The notes under the pieces: model-generated | Seen by the model: only the letters and a program-made list of their open reading frames with translations | What the model was told of the DNA's origin: nothing | Database searches by the model: none | In this document: positions 10,529 through 22,115 of the stretch, piece by piece | Layout of the letters: every line of letters starts with the position of its first letter | Position numbering within the stretch: the first letter of the stretch is position 1 | From: Austropuccinia psidii | Lineage: Eukaryota; Basidiomycota; Pucciniomycetes; Pucciniales; Sphaerophragmiaceae | Assembly (NCBI GenBank): GCA_023105745.1 | Contig: JALGQZ010000018.1 | Span: 15,757,773-15,821,772 of the forward strand | Length of the DNA: 64,000 bases | Direction of reading: 5' to 3' | Position numbers and translations under genes: made by a program

Positions 10529-11261
10529 ATGGACCTTCCTCCTTCATATTATCATGATTCCCTGGAGGAGTTGTGGGATGAAGAGGAAGATCCAGAAGAA
10601 GTAGAAACCGTGATGAAGGTTGTTCCTTCTGTCTATCACCAATACTTGGATGTATTCTCCAAGGTGAAAGCAGAAAAACTTCCTCCTCACCGCACCTGTG
10701 ATAATCATATTGAGATGGAGGGGTCTCTACCTCCAGTTGGGGTGATCTACTCTTTATCCAAACAAGATTCAGATACACTCAGGGCCTACATTTCAGAGAA
10801 TGTAGAGAAAGGTTTCATCTGGCCAAGCTCCTCTTCAACAGGAGCACCTATTCTCTTTGTCAAAAAGAAATATGGTTGCCTCCGTTTGTGTGTTTATTAC
10901 CGCAAACTCAATGCTGTTACTAGGAAGAACAAGTATCCTGTTCCCCCTAAGAATCAGCTTCTCAATGTTTTTAATGGTTCTTCTATCTTCTCCAAGATTG
11001 ATTTGCGTGGTGCATATAACCTTCTCAGAATCAAGGAGGGTGATAAACATTTCACTTGCTTTAGAACTAAACATGGCAGTTATGAGTACTTGGTTATGCC
11101 ATTTGGGCTCACCAATACTCCTGCTTCTTTCCAAAATCTTGTCAATGATATCCTTCAAGACCTTCTCAATGTTTATGATGTGGTTTATTTGGATGAGATT
11201 ATAGTCTTTTTCAAATCGGAGGAAGAACATGTCACTCATGTGTCCACTGTTCTTTTCAGAC
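10529..11261 (+). pseudogene. pol: Element A reverse transcriptase, 5' part (split by element B)
   Basis: RT fingers and palm with recognisable Gypsy motifs: VPSVYHQYLDVFSKVKAEKL, LPPVGVIYSLS, RLCVYYRKLNAVT, YPVPPKNQLL, FSKIDLRGAYNLLRI and YLVMPFGLTNTPASFQ. The catalytic motif reads YLDE (11186-11197) in place of YxDD, so the second catalytic Asp is Glu. Element B interrupts the gene immediately after VSTVLFR. The continuation lies at 21367. Confidence 0.9.
11257..11261 (+). repeat. Target-site duplication of element B (left)
   Basis: CAGAC directly before the 5' LTR; CAGAC recurs at 21362-21366 directly after the 3' LTR. Confidence 0.95.
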
Positions 11262-13101
11262 TGTGAGCCTTAGAGGTAATTTCATATACCCAAAAGACCA
11301 CAAATATAAAAAATAACATATTAATATAAATAAAATAAACTTATTTATATTATTAAAATAAAAATAAAAAATATAAATATAAAATTATATTAAAAATAAA
11401 AAAATTAATTATAATTTAAAAATAAAATTACTTTAAATTTTGTAAATATAAAATTACATTTATACTTGAAAAATTTAAGTAAAAATGAAATTTTAACAAA
11501 ATTGTGAAAAAATAAATAAATTTGGAAAAAAGTTAAATAAAATTTATTATAACTTTTTATCCAATAAATAAACATATAAATTTTATTTCACCATTGGATT
11601 CCTCATAAAAAATCAGGTGGGGTCACCTCTGAGTGAAATTTTTGTAACTCAACTCTAAATAAGCTTAAATTAAGTTTTTAGTATTTTCAATACAAAAGTT
11701 GAAAATCCTCAAAACCTTAATTTAATTCACACCACATGTGGTGTTAACCATCAATTTTTGTGTTAAAATTGAGGTGTTGTGTTTAGTTTAGAAGTTATGA
11801 GGAATTAAAGTATTTTCAATTGAATTCAATTGAAATGTCAAAATGTGCGCGTGTATTACATAAGTGAACTTTGATTTACATATGAGGTGTCAATTATTAC
11901 TGTATTGTACTGTACAATTGAATTAAATTACATGTGTAAATTATAAGTATAATACATGATGAGGAATTAAAGGAAAAATAAATTGGAAAGATTAAATTTG
12001 GGGGGGAAAAGGAACTCCAGCTCTAAGGGGGAGCTAGACCCCCAAAATCCTTGCTGACAGGCGTGGGATGTCAAAATTCACGCAAAAGTTCATCACTTTT
12101 GGCCTGGAATTGAGTCACAGGGTCTGTGGACTCAATTGATGATGAGGTTTTGATACCAACTGGGGTAGTTTTAGCTGTTGCCAAGAGGGTAAAACTACCC
12201 TTAAGATAAAACCATCAGAGTAAAAACAGTTTTAACTGGTTTCTACGACTCTGACACACATTCTGACGTGTTTTGAAGGCTCTAGGCCTGGTATTGCTAT
12301 AGTAATGGCTGATTTAAGGGTCTAAAATGGCTAAAAATGGCTAAAAATGGCTTAAACCAGCCCTTTTTGGTCTAAATCAGGGTTCAATGATGCCATAATT
12401 GGCTTTTCTGTTGTCAGACTGTTTTTCACGACTGACAAGAGTAAATTTTACTTTTGGAGTAAGAGAATTGATGGCTATAAAAGAATGTCTTCTTTGCCCC
12501 ACTTTTCTCTTCATGTTAGAATCTTTTCCTTTTATTAATTAGTTTAAAACTATTAAACCAATCAATCAAAGATTCCAATCACCACTTTTAAAATCATTTT
12601 AATCCTTTTAACCACGTGAAAAAATCATTATAATCATTGTTTGTAACTCTTATAATCATTTTTACCCCTGAACCACCCCAAAAGTGAATTAAAGCATCTT
12701 TCATCACTGTAAACTTTGTCACTTTGTTTCCAAATTCACTCTGGTCACTTTTGGGCGTGTTTTCTCTTTAATATTCTTTTTAAAGACTTTGTTCTTTAAT
12801 TAATTGCTTGCAGTTCTTTGATCAATTAATTCCAATTGAAATTGCTCTTGAAGAAATTTCTTTTGTAGCCTTAAAATATCTCTTGTAGAGTATTTTTTGG
12901 ATAAATTTTTATTGTTGGTAAAACAATAAATTTTTATAATATTATTGTTTTATACTAATAAAGTTATAAACAATAAATTTGGCGTGTTTTCTCTTAAAAA
13001 TAATATTCCATATCATTTTTAATTGAATTTTACCTTATACAAATTTTGAGGACAGGAAAAGTACTTGATTTTTAATCAAAGTTTCGTATCCACACCTTAC
13101 A
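11262..13101 (+). repeat. 5' LTR of element B
   Basis: TGTGAGCCTTAGAGG...CACACCTTACA, 1840 bases, nearly identical to 19522-21361. It contains a TATA-box, a conserved block CCCCACTTTTCTCTTCATG downstream of it, and a CTAAAAATGG-type 10-bp repeat near 12325. It supplies promoter and polyadenylation functions in this class of element. The AT-rich first 300 bases hold no gene. Confidence 0.97.
12476..12483 (+). promoter_or_regulatory. TATA-box in 5' LTR of element B
   Basis: TATAAAAG, at LTR offset 1214, the same offset as the copy in the 3' LTR (20736-20743). It is conserved in both C LTRs and in the LTR at 53424. Transcription would start roughly 30 bases downstream, giving a leader that includes the C/T-rich block. 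Confidence 0.65.
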
Positions 13102-13117
13102 TTTGGGGGCCCAGCCG
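13102..13117 (+). promoter_or_regulatory. Putative primer-binding site of element B
   Basis: TTTGGGGGCCCAGCCG directly follows the LTR. TTTGGGGNCC follows the LTR in C and in both D-type units, and a slightly longer form in G, so it is a conserved minus-strand primer site. The TGG would pair with a tRNA CCA end. The tRNA species is not identified. Confidence 0.6.
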
Positions 13118-13247
13118 TGATATTTTACCTGTGACATATTTTTTTTACTCTTTTTTAATCTTTTTCTTATATTGAAAAATTTAAAAAACATATAAAAAAT
13201 ACTTATAATTCAAAAAATCAATAAAAAATTTTTTTTTTCATATTATA

Positions 13248-14236
13248 AGTGAGGCTTTAATTTTTATTTCTTTTTTTGAAATAACCTTTTTTTACTTAAT
13301 TATTTGGCTTTTTCATTAATTTTAGTGTCTGACAACGTGGTAAGACAAGAAAACATTGAAACAGCCTCAACAGTTACCAGCATTATCCCTGCCAGTACTG
13401 TTAATTCTGATCATAATAGTACTGTTATTGTGACTCAAAATAACCAACCTGAACCAATATCTTCTGAATTAATTAACTTGGACATAAGTAATACCCTTCA
13501 GAAAGCTAAAAATTTGGCCAATAGTAAGTTTTTGACGTAAAAATACTATTTTAAGCCTTTTTAACCATAATTATGCCTTCAACCAGGTCAGGAGCCAGCT
13601 ACAACCCCTCAAGCAGCTCCCAAAAAGGTAATAGACGTGATTATGGCAGAGGCCAACCAGGTACAGAAGGAAAAGGGTCAGTTGATGACTTCCAAACAAC
13701 TAAAATGGGTCATTCTGAAGCTGATAATACCATTTTACCTTCAAAAAGAGCTGACACCGCCACAACAAGCCTCTGTGGACATATACAAAGCCAGCCACAG
13801 TGCATACAACAATGCACTTCAATTCAAGGAGTACCAGATCCTTGCAGACCTGTGGAAGAATTGCATGAATTCTTACCTGACAGTAAGAAAATTCTTGGGC
13901 CATCCCAACACTTGCAAATTGCTCAATGGATGGCATCCATTGATGGAGAAGAAAAACATGATGCTTTTGACACTAGAATGGAGGAAAAACAACCCTCCAC
14001 CACCCAAACCAGTGCCAAAAACAGCCCCAGTGGCCAGCAGCAGCAATTCCAACGTGAAAAAGCAGCCACAAACTCCAAACAAGGGCAAAGGGAAGGCACC
14101 AGCCCCAAAACCTTACAGCCAGGGCTACAGAATCCCAAAGATTCAGCAGGATGCCATGGAAAATGTATTTCAGATGGCCAGAACCATGATGGAATTACAG
14201 AAGAAGGAGGAAGCCAGATTAAGGTTCCAGAAATGA
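13248..14236 (+). CDS. Element B ORF1: spliced upstream protein of unknown function
   Basis: Inferred spliced gene, 282 codons plus stop. Intron 1 (13249-13325, 77 nt) runs GTGAGG...TTTTAG; joining A (13248) to TG creates the start ATG (MSDNVVRQ...). Intron 2 (13524-13586, 63 nt) runs GTAAGT...ACCAG. Exon lengths 1+198+650 give exactly 849 nt with no internal stop. If unspliced, the first ATG in this frame is at 13643 (residue 86). The N-terminal 66 residues are Ser/Thr/Asn-rich; a middle segment has VDIYKASHSAYNNAL (about residue 130 on); the C-terminus is Pro/Lys-rich and ends with a charged helical stretch (FQMARTMMELQKKEE). Element C keeps both introns at the same lengths and an open frame, and relic D keeps the signature RIPxIxxDxxxNVFxMAR. 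The TGA overlaps the gag-pol ATG. I recognise no known domain; a Gag-like structural role is only a guess. Confidence 0.7.
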
Positions 14237-17200
14237 TTTCTGACATATTTGATTCCATCCCAGAGTTGTATAATGCTATAAATGACGTGAAAAAACATCT
14301 TTCTGATAAAAATGACACCATTTGTAACAACATTAAAACAAACAACCTGAGTCTGTGCCAAATTAATGAAACACTTATGTGTTTTGAAAAAGTTTTAAGA
14401 ACAATTAAAAATTCTAATAATGACAATTCTTCTAACATTAAAATAAATGAACAATCTGCCATTATTAAAGAATTAACAGATAAATATTCTAAATTCAATA
14501 TTGATGACATGATTGAAACAAGAATTAAACAAGCCATAAATATTATCAAGACAGATAACAAGAAAGTCCTTGATGACATTTCAAATTCATTTACTGAAGT
14601 AAAGACATATACCATTGCCTTGAAAAAGTGTTTTGATGCTTCACAAGAAGAAGTATCAAAATTATCAATGAAATTGAATCAAGTCACTGCTGATAATACT
14701 AGACAGACAGAGTTATGGCAAGAACTTACACATAAAGAAGACATGTATAAAATTGAAGTAATAAATTTAATACAAAGCTTCCAACATGAATACAGAAATT
14801 CCCAAAGGTGTAGCAACAGTAAAATGAATGACATTGAACAAATACTGAACACCTTACCAAGAATGTCTACACCTCTAAATCAAAATGAGGGCACAAGAAT
14901 TTCAAATCCACAAGTATTGGATCCTGATAATTCACAATTAAAAAATGAATTATCCACTTCTTTTCATAACTTGGAACCATCAATGGGCCAAGCACTCTTG
15001 AAAGAAGTTCCAAAACTTAAAGAATGGCCTCACTTCAGTGGTGAAGGAGAGTATGACCATATGGAATTCATTAGAGGTATTGACATGATCAAAGAGGATT
15101 TTGAATTACCAGACAGATTGGTAACAGCCAGGTTTAACACCTTGTTTACCAGATCAGCTCACAGATGGTACATCAAAATAAGACAAGCACATGGACACCA
15201 GAGTTGGACTTGGTGGAAAACCCAAATCATCAACAAATGGGCAAATGATGCTTGGAGGTTTAAAGTTGAAACAGCCTTTGAATCTGCCAAATTTAATGCT
15301 GATAAAGACAAAGCTTTACCATGGTTTTGCCAACAAAAGGACAGATTAACAGCATTATATCCTGACATGTCAGAATTTATGATCCATAGAAAGATTCTGA
15401 GACAATGTGGAGGTGACTTAGAGCATGCTGTCAAAAGCAGGACTACTGAACAATCTTCAGCAGAGGATATTATCAATATACTAGAAGAAGTAACCACCAG
15501 AACCAAAATTGGTTCTAGTAGGGTGAATCTTAAAACAAGGTTTAATACACCTTGGAAAGATCCTGTGGACAAAAACCCCAAAGAAAATTCTAGTAATATT
15601 AAATATAAATCTGCAGATACAGTCAGAAAATGCCATATTTGCCAAAGCACCACCCATTTAGCCAATACATGTCCAAAAAGGGGGAAAATCAATGAAATTG
15701 ACATTGAAAAAGAACCAGATGTTGAAAAAGAAGACATAATTGAAGACAATTCAGATGATAAGTCATCCATATTCTCTGAATCTTCAAAAGATATAGAAAA
15801 TATCAATGCCACTTTTGACATCATGGAATCTTATTCCCACTTACCACAATTGAGCAATGGTCAAGTTGATTTATCAAAAGTTCAAGATGCACAACTTATG
15901 AAGACAAAACCAAACAGAGGAAAAGGTTATACAGCTGGTAACTCCTGTATAACAGAAGTGGTGATTGACAACAAACCCACCAAACTTTTGCTTGACCCAG
16001 GAGCCTTCTGCTCTTGTGTTGGAAAATCTTTTCTTAAGACTTGTGTACCAAATTTTGAAGACCAATTGTTACCAATTGATGGTATAAAATTCAACAGTGC
16101 AAGTAACCCAATGAAAGCATTAGGAATTTTTGAGACCAATGTCATATTCCCACACATAAATGGGAATTTAAGGATCACAGTTGAATTTGTTGTTATGGAA
16201 AATTGCTCTAGTACCCATTTTATATTGGGAAATGACTATTTAATCATGTATGGGATAGATTTACATAATAACAAAGACAGATACTTTACAATTGGAGACA
16301 ATAAGCGCCAAAAATTTGCCTTTTTACCCTTTAAAAGACAAATTACAGTAAACAAAGTATCACCAGTCAACTTAGAGTTAGAGAAATTCAAGTCTGAACA
16401 GTTAAATGAGGCTGAAATAAGCCTTCATCTGACTGATAAGCAAGAAAATGAACTTTCTTCCCTTTTGTATGACCACAGAGGAGCATTTTATACAGACAAA
16501 GAACCCCTGGGAGCAATTATTGGTCATGAAGTTGACATCATTCTTAACATTGAGAGACCTTATCCACCACTCTTAAGAAGACCTGCTTATCCAGCAAGTC
16601 CAAAATCAAGAGAAGCTCTAGAAATTCATATCAAAGAACTTCTAGACCTTGGTGTAATAAGAAAAGTAGGCCACAATGAGGAAGTAGAAATAACTACACC
16701 AGTCATAGTGGCGTGGCATAATGGAAAATCCAGAATGGTTGGGGACTTTAGAGCTCTGAACACTTACACTGTTCCAGACAGATACCCAATACCAAAAATC
16801 CAAATTGCCCTTACTCAAATATCTCAAGCAGTGTATATAACCACTATGGATGCCCTTAAAGGATTCCATCAAAATGTGGTAACACCAAGAGCAAGAAAAT
16901 ACTTGAGAATTATTGTTCATTGTGGAGTGTATGAATACTTAAGGATGCCTTTTGGTATCAAAAATGCACCTTCACACTTCCAAAGAATGATGAATGAAAT
17001 CTTCCCTGAAGAACTCTCATAGGGATGGTTAATCATTTACATTGATGACATTATAGTCTGCTCCAAAACTTGGGAAGAACATATGTACAGATTGTCCAGG
17101 GTTTTGACAAAAATTCAATCTGTCAATATGAAAATTTCTTTAAAGAAATGCCATTTTGGATTTAAAGAGCTTAAAGCACTAGGGCATGTAGTATCTGGTT

Positions 17201-19498
17201 TATCTCTTGGAATTGACAAAAACAAAGTTGCAGCAGTACTGCTTAAACCCATGCCTCAAAACAAAAAAGAAATTCAATCATTTTTGGGTTTTGCAGGGTA
17301 TTACAGGCAACACATTAAAGATTTTGCATCCATAGCAAGACCTCTTTATAAGCTATGTGACAAAGACACAGTCTTTGAAATGACAGTTGACAGAGTAAAA
17401 GCCTTTGAATCTTTGAGACAAGCCTTGACCACTGCTCCACTCTTACTGATGCCAGACTTTAAGCTGCCCTTTAAGCTTTATATTGATGCATCAGGAGATG
17501 GGCTAGGTGCTGCACTTCACCAAGTTCAGATCATAAATGATAAACCTGTAGAGGGACCCATATGTTTCATATCTAGGCAAATCAAACCAACTGAATCCAG
17601 ATATGGAGCAAGTCAGATGGAGTGTTTATGCCTTGTTTGGGCTCTAGAAAAGCTAAATTACTTTCTAGAAGGATGTGTCTTTGAAGTAATAACAGATTGT
17701 ACCGCTGTTAAATCACTTCTGAACATGAAAACACCCAACAGACATATGCTTAGATGGCAAATAGCCATACAAGAATATAGGGGCAATATGACTATTGTTC
17801 ACAAAGATGGCAATATTCATAAAAATGCAGATGGACTAAGCAGATGGCCATTACCAAATGATATTGATAATCCTGCTTATGTACCAGAAGAAGCCTCCCC
17901 ACAAATTCCAATAGAAGGGATAAGTGTTACAGACTTAAACACCACCTTCTTTGAAGAAGTCAGAAACAGTTACACTCAAGATAAGAATTGTAGCATCTTA
18001 TGCCAATTACTTAACAAGGACTGTAAAGACAACTCTTTAACACATGCCTTGGATGAAGTATGGAGAAAATCTTATGATGAAGGAAGATTTCACCTACTAG
18101 ATGGTGTAATTTACCACAGAACAAAACACACATGTGTTATGACAGTTGTGGACAGGTCACTAATCAATCTTGTACTGAAAGAATGCCATGATAGTCCCTT
18201 TTCAGGACATCTTTCTGAAGACAGAACAAGAGAGAAAGTGAAGACCTGCATATGGTGGCCAATGTGGCAAAAGGATGTTGCAGAGTATTGCAAAACCTGT
18301 GACAGATGCCAAAAGGCAAATAAATCCACTGGCAAGAGACTTGGAAATATGATGAAAATCCAAGAACCAAGCAGACCTTGGGAAATTGTCCATATGGATT
18401 GGGTAACTGGCCTACCACCAGGAGGTGACAGGAGCTATAATGCTTGCCTAGTAATTGTGGACAGATTCAGTAAAACTCCAATCTTTTTACCATGTCACAA
18501 AGATGATACAGCCATGGATACAGCTCTTCTGATATGGAATAGAGTAGTGTCATGGACTGGGATATTTACAAATATCATCAGTGATAGAGATCCCAAATTC
18601 ACTTCAGCACTATGGACAAATCTTCACCAATTATTTGGCACTAAACTGTCTTTCTCTACAGCCTACCACCCACAAACTGATGGCCTGGCTGAAAGAATGA
18701 TCCAAACCTTAGAGGACATGGTGAGAAGATTTTGTGCATATGGCCTTGAATTCAAAGATTGTGATGGATTTACCCATGATTGGTGTACTCTGTTACCAGC
18801 ACTGGAATTAGCATATAAAACATCAATCCATTCCAGTACCAATCAGACTCCTGCTATTCTAGAAAAAAGGATGGAACCCCAAGTTACCCCAAGATTCCTT
18901 GAGAAAAGACTTAATTGAAATACATCCCACAGCTGCTAGCTTCAAAGGAATGCTAGACAAAGCTAGAAAGCATGCAGTGAGATGCATGGAGGACTCTTTT
19001 GCATATGCTAAAGACAAATGGGATAAATCTCATGCAACTCCAGATTTCAAAGTGGGGGACCTAGTTCTTGTATCCACCACTAACTTCAATAACATCAAAG
19101 GATGTAAAAAGTTAAAAGACTCCTTTGCAGGACCTTTTGTGATTAAGGCCCTCCATGGAGAAAATGCTGTTGAAGTAGAGTTATCTGAAGAACTTAGCAA
19201 TAAGCACCCTACATTTCCAGTAAGCTTGATAAAGCCATACAAATCTAGTGATGCTGAGAAATTTCCCTTGAGGAATAAGATTCCCCAAGTTATACCTCCT
19301 ATTGAGACATCTGGTACTAAGAAAATAACCAAAGTTCTTAAAGAAAGGAAATTAAGTACCAAGAAAGTAAGGGAATACCTTGTTAGGTACAGTGACCCAA
19401 CTTGTGAAGATGAATGGTTAGAAGAGAAAGATATACCAGAAGCCACCAAACTCCTGAGGAGATTCAGAAACACTAGAAACACCAATATTACAAAGTAA
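14233..19498 (+). pseudogene. gag-pol: Element B gag-pol polyprotein, two lesions
   Basis: Numbered from ATG 14233, which overlaps the ORF1 stop. Order: helical Gag N-terminus; capsid-like region (LKEWPHFSGEGEYDHMEF, about residues 260-420); CX2CX4HX4C knuckle from C467 (15631); protease with LLLDPGAFCS (D588, DPG in place of the usual DSG/DTG); RT with [12 protein letters not shown] and YIDD (936-939); RNase H with [16 protein letters not shown]; integrase HHCC finger; catalytic D1389, D1451 and E1487, a perfect D,D35E; GPF motif; and a C-terminal chromodomain-like YLVRYSDP...DEWLEEKDIP. A TAG at 17020-17022 replaces a Glu codon just before YIDD, and a sixth A at 18863-18868 shifts frame before the last ~200 residues. 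Copy C has neither lesion. The same frame is open upstream to ATG 13573, but I place the start at 14233 because copy C has three stops in that extension. Confidence 0.9.
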
Positions 19499-19509
19499 TA
19501 TTCTTTTTT

Positions 19510-19521
19510 AGGGGGAGGGAA
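19510..19521 (+). promoter_or_regulatory. Polypurine tract of element B
   Basis: AGGGGGAGGGAA directly before the TG of the 3' LTR. It is the plus-strand primer site of reverse transcription, mirrored at 30418-30430 in element C. Confidence 0.85.
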
Positions 19522-21361
19522 TGTGAGCCTTAGAGGTAATTTCATATACCCAAAAGACCACAAATATAAAAAATAACATATTAATATAAATAAAATAAAT
19601 TTATTTATATTATTAAAATAAAAATAAAAAATATAAATATAAAATTATATTAAAAATAAAAAAATTAATTATAATTTAAAAATAAAATTACTTTAAATTT
19701 TGTAAATATAAAATTACATTTATACTTGAAAAATTTAAGTAAAAATGAAATTTTAACAAAATTGTGAAAAAATAAATAAATTTGGAAAAAAGTTAAATAA
19801 AAATTATTATAACTTTTTATCCAATAAATAAACATATAAATTTTATTTCACCATTGGATTCCTCATAAAAAATCAGGTGGGGTCACCTCTGAGTGAAATT
19901 CTTATAACTCAACTCTAAATAAGCTTAAATTAAGTTTTTAGTATTTTCAATACAAAAGTTGAAAATCCTCAAAACCTTAATTTAATTCACACCACATGTG
20001 GTGTTAACCATCAATTTTTGTGTTAAAATTGAGGTGTTGTGTTTAGTTTAGAAGTTATGAGGAATTCAAGTATTTTCAATTGAATTCAATTGAAATGTCA
20101 AAATGTGCGCGTGTATTACATAAGTGAACTTTGATTTACATATGAGGTGTCAATTATTACTGTATTGTACTGTACAATTGAATTAAATTACATGTGTAAA
20201 TTATAAGTATAATACATGATGAGGAATTAAAGGAAAAATAAATTGGAAAGATTAAATTTGGGGGGGAAAAGGAACTCCAGCTCTAAGGGGGAGCTAGACC
20301 CCCAAAATCCTTGCTGACAGGCGTGGGATGTCAAAATTCACGCAAAAGTTCATCACTTTTGGCCTGGAATTGAGTCACAGGGTCTGTGGACTCAATTGAT
20401 GATGAGGTTTTGATACCAACTGGGGTAGTTTTAGCTGTTGCCAAGAGGGTAAAACTACCCTTAAGATAAAACCATCAGAGTAAAAACAGTTTTAACTGGC
20501 TTCTACGACTCTGACACACATTCTGACGTGTTTTGAAGGCTCTAGGCCTGGTATTGCTATAGTAATGGCTGATTTAAGGGTCTAAAATGGCTAAAAATGG
20601 CTAAAAATGGCTTAAACCAGCCCTTTTTGGTCTAAATCAGGGTTCAATGATGCCATAATTGGCTTTTCTGTTGTCAGACTGTTTTTCACGACTGACAAGA
20701 GTAAATTTTACTTTTGGAGTAAGAGAATTGATGGCTATAAAAGAATGTCTTCTTTGCCCCACTTTTCTCTTCATGTTAGAATCTTTTCCTTTTATTAATT
20801 AGTTTAAAACTATTAAACCAATCAATCAAAGATTCCAACCACCACTTTTAAAATCATTTTAATCCTTTTAACCACGTGAAAAAATCATTATAATCATTGT
20901 TTGTAACTCTTATAATCATTTTTACCCCTGAACCACCCCAAAAGTGAATTAAAGCATCTTTCATCACTGTAAACTTTGTCACTTTGTTTCCAAATTCACT
21001 CTGGTCACTTTTGGGCGTGTTTTCTCTTTAATATTCTTTTTAAAGACTTTGTTCTTTAATTAATTGCTTGCAGTTCTTTGCTCAATTAATTCCAATTGAA
21101 ATTGCTCTTGAAGAAATTTCTTTTGTAGCCTTAAAATATCTCTTGTAGAGTATTTTTTGGATAAATTTTTATTGTTGGTAAAACAATAAATTTTTATAAT
21201 ATTATTGTTTTATACTAATAAAGCTATAAACAATATATTTGGCGTGTTTTCTCTTAAAAATAATATTTCATATCATTTTTAATTGAATTTTACCTTATAC
21301 AAATTTTGAGGACAGGAAAAGTACTTGATTTTTAATCAAAGTTTCATATCCACACCTTACA
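19522..21361 (+). repeat. 3' LTR of element B
   Basis: 1840 bases, same length as the 5' LTR, with the same TG...CA ends and few mismatches. It is followed by the CAGAC duplication, after which the interrupted RT of element A resumes. Confidence 0.97.
20736..20743 (+). promoter_or_regulatory. TATA-box in 3' LTR of element B
   Basis: TATAAAAG at LTR offset 1214. It could drive transcription rightwards into the rest of element A. Confidence 0.5.
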
Positions 21362-21366
21362 CAGAC
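21362..21366 (+). repeat. Target-site duplication of element B (right)
   Basis: CAGAC, identical to 11257-11261. Confidence 0.95.
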
Positions 21367-22115
21367 TCACAGCCAATAACCTCTTTGCTAAGGCGTCCAA
21401 ATGCCTGTTTCATGTTTCAAGTGTGGAATATCTTGGTTATGTAGTTTGTTCTGAAGGCCTCAAGATGGACCAAGAAAAAGTCCAGCAGATTCTCAATTGG
21501 CTGCCTCCAATAAACCTCAAGGCTCTTCAATCCTTCCTTGGCTTTGCCAATTTTTACGGCCGTTTCATCAAGAATTATTCAAAGAAGATCAGTTCACTCA
21601 CCAGCTTCCTCAAGAAAGATTCATGTTTTCCCCTCAATGAGGAAGCTCTCAGTCAGTTTCACCAACTCAAAGAGGCTTTCACCACCCCTCCAATCCTTTC
21701 CCACTTCAATCCTTCTCTACCCACCATTGTAAAGACCAATGCATCAGATTATGCTTTGGGTGCTGTACTGAGTCAGGTCTCTGACTCAGGAAAATATCCC
21801 ATTGCATTCGACAGCCGCCAGCTTATCCCAGCAGAGCTCAATTATGAAATTCATGACAAGGAACTCCTTGGCATTGTCTGGGCTCTCAAGCGCCGGAGGG
21901 CTTTTCTTCTTTCACTGTCTTCCCCTTTTGAAGTTCTTACCAATCACTCTTCCCTTCAATACTTCATGAACTCCAAAGTACTCAATCGCCCTCAAGCCCG
22001 TTGGGGTGAATTCCTTTCTGAATTTCATTTTTCAATCACTTACTGCCCTGGCCACCTAGCTACTCTTCCTGATGCCTTATCATGTTGGGACAACATTTAT
22101 CCAGAGAGGGGGTAG
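21367..22115 (+). pseudogene. pol: Element A RT thumb and RNase H (continuation after element B)
   Basis: The frame resumes after the element B insertion. It carries the RT connection (VEYLGYVVCSEGLKMDQEKV, QSFLGFANFYGRFIKNYSKK) and RNase H with the acidic motifs TNASDYALGAVLSQ, YEIHDKELLGIVWALKR and VLTNHSSLQYF. The first and third acidic positions read Asn where Gypsy RNase H normally has Asp, suggesting lost activity. A TAG at 22113-22115 ends the frame; downstream coding continues in decayed form into the integrase. Confidence 0.9.

Larger units (their letters stand above)
11262..21361 (+). mobile_element. Ty3/Gypsy element B, young and nearly intact
   Basis: A 10.1-kb element with two 1840-bp LTRs that differ at only about a dozen positions by eye, a perfect 5-bp TSD (CAGAC), primer-binding and polypurine sites, a spliced upstream ORF1 and a gag-pol with D,D35E integrase. 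Only two pol lesions are seen: a nonsense codon at 17020-17022 and an extra A in the 18863-18868 run. Element C (28579-38671, minus) is its sister copy and supplies the unbroken state at both sites. Confidence 0.97.

Noticed and set aside
15159..15824. Long antisense frames inside gag-pol of B and C (also 30361-31095, 34190-34780)
   Set aside because: They mirror well-supported Gypsy coding sequence on the other strand, have no domain of their own, and follow the codon pattern of the sense gene.
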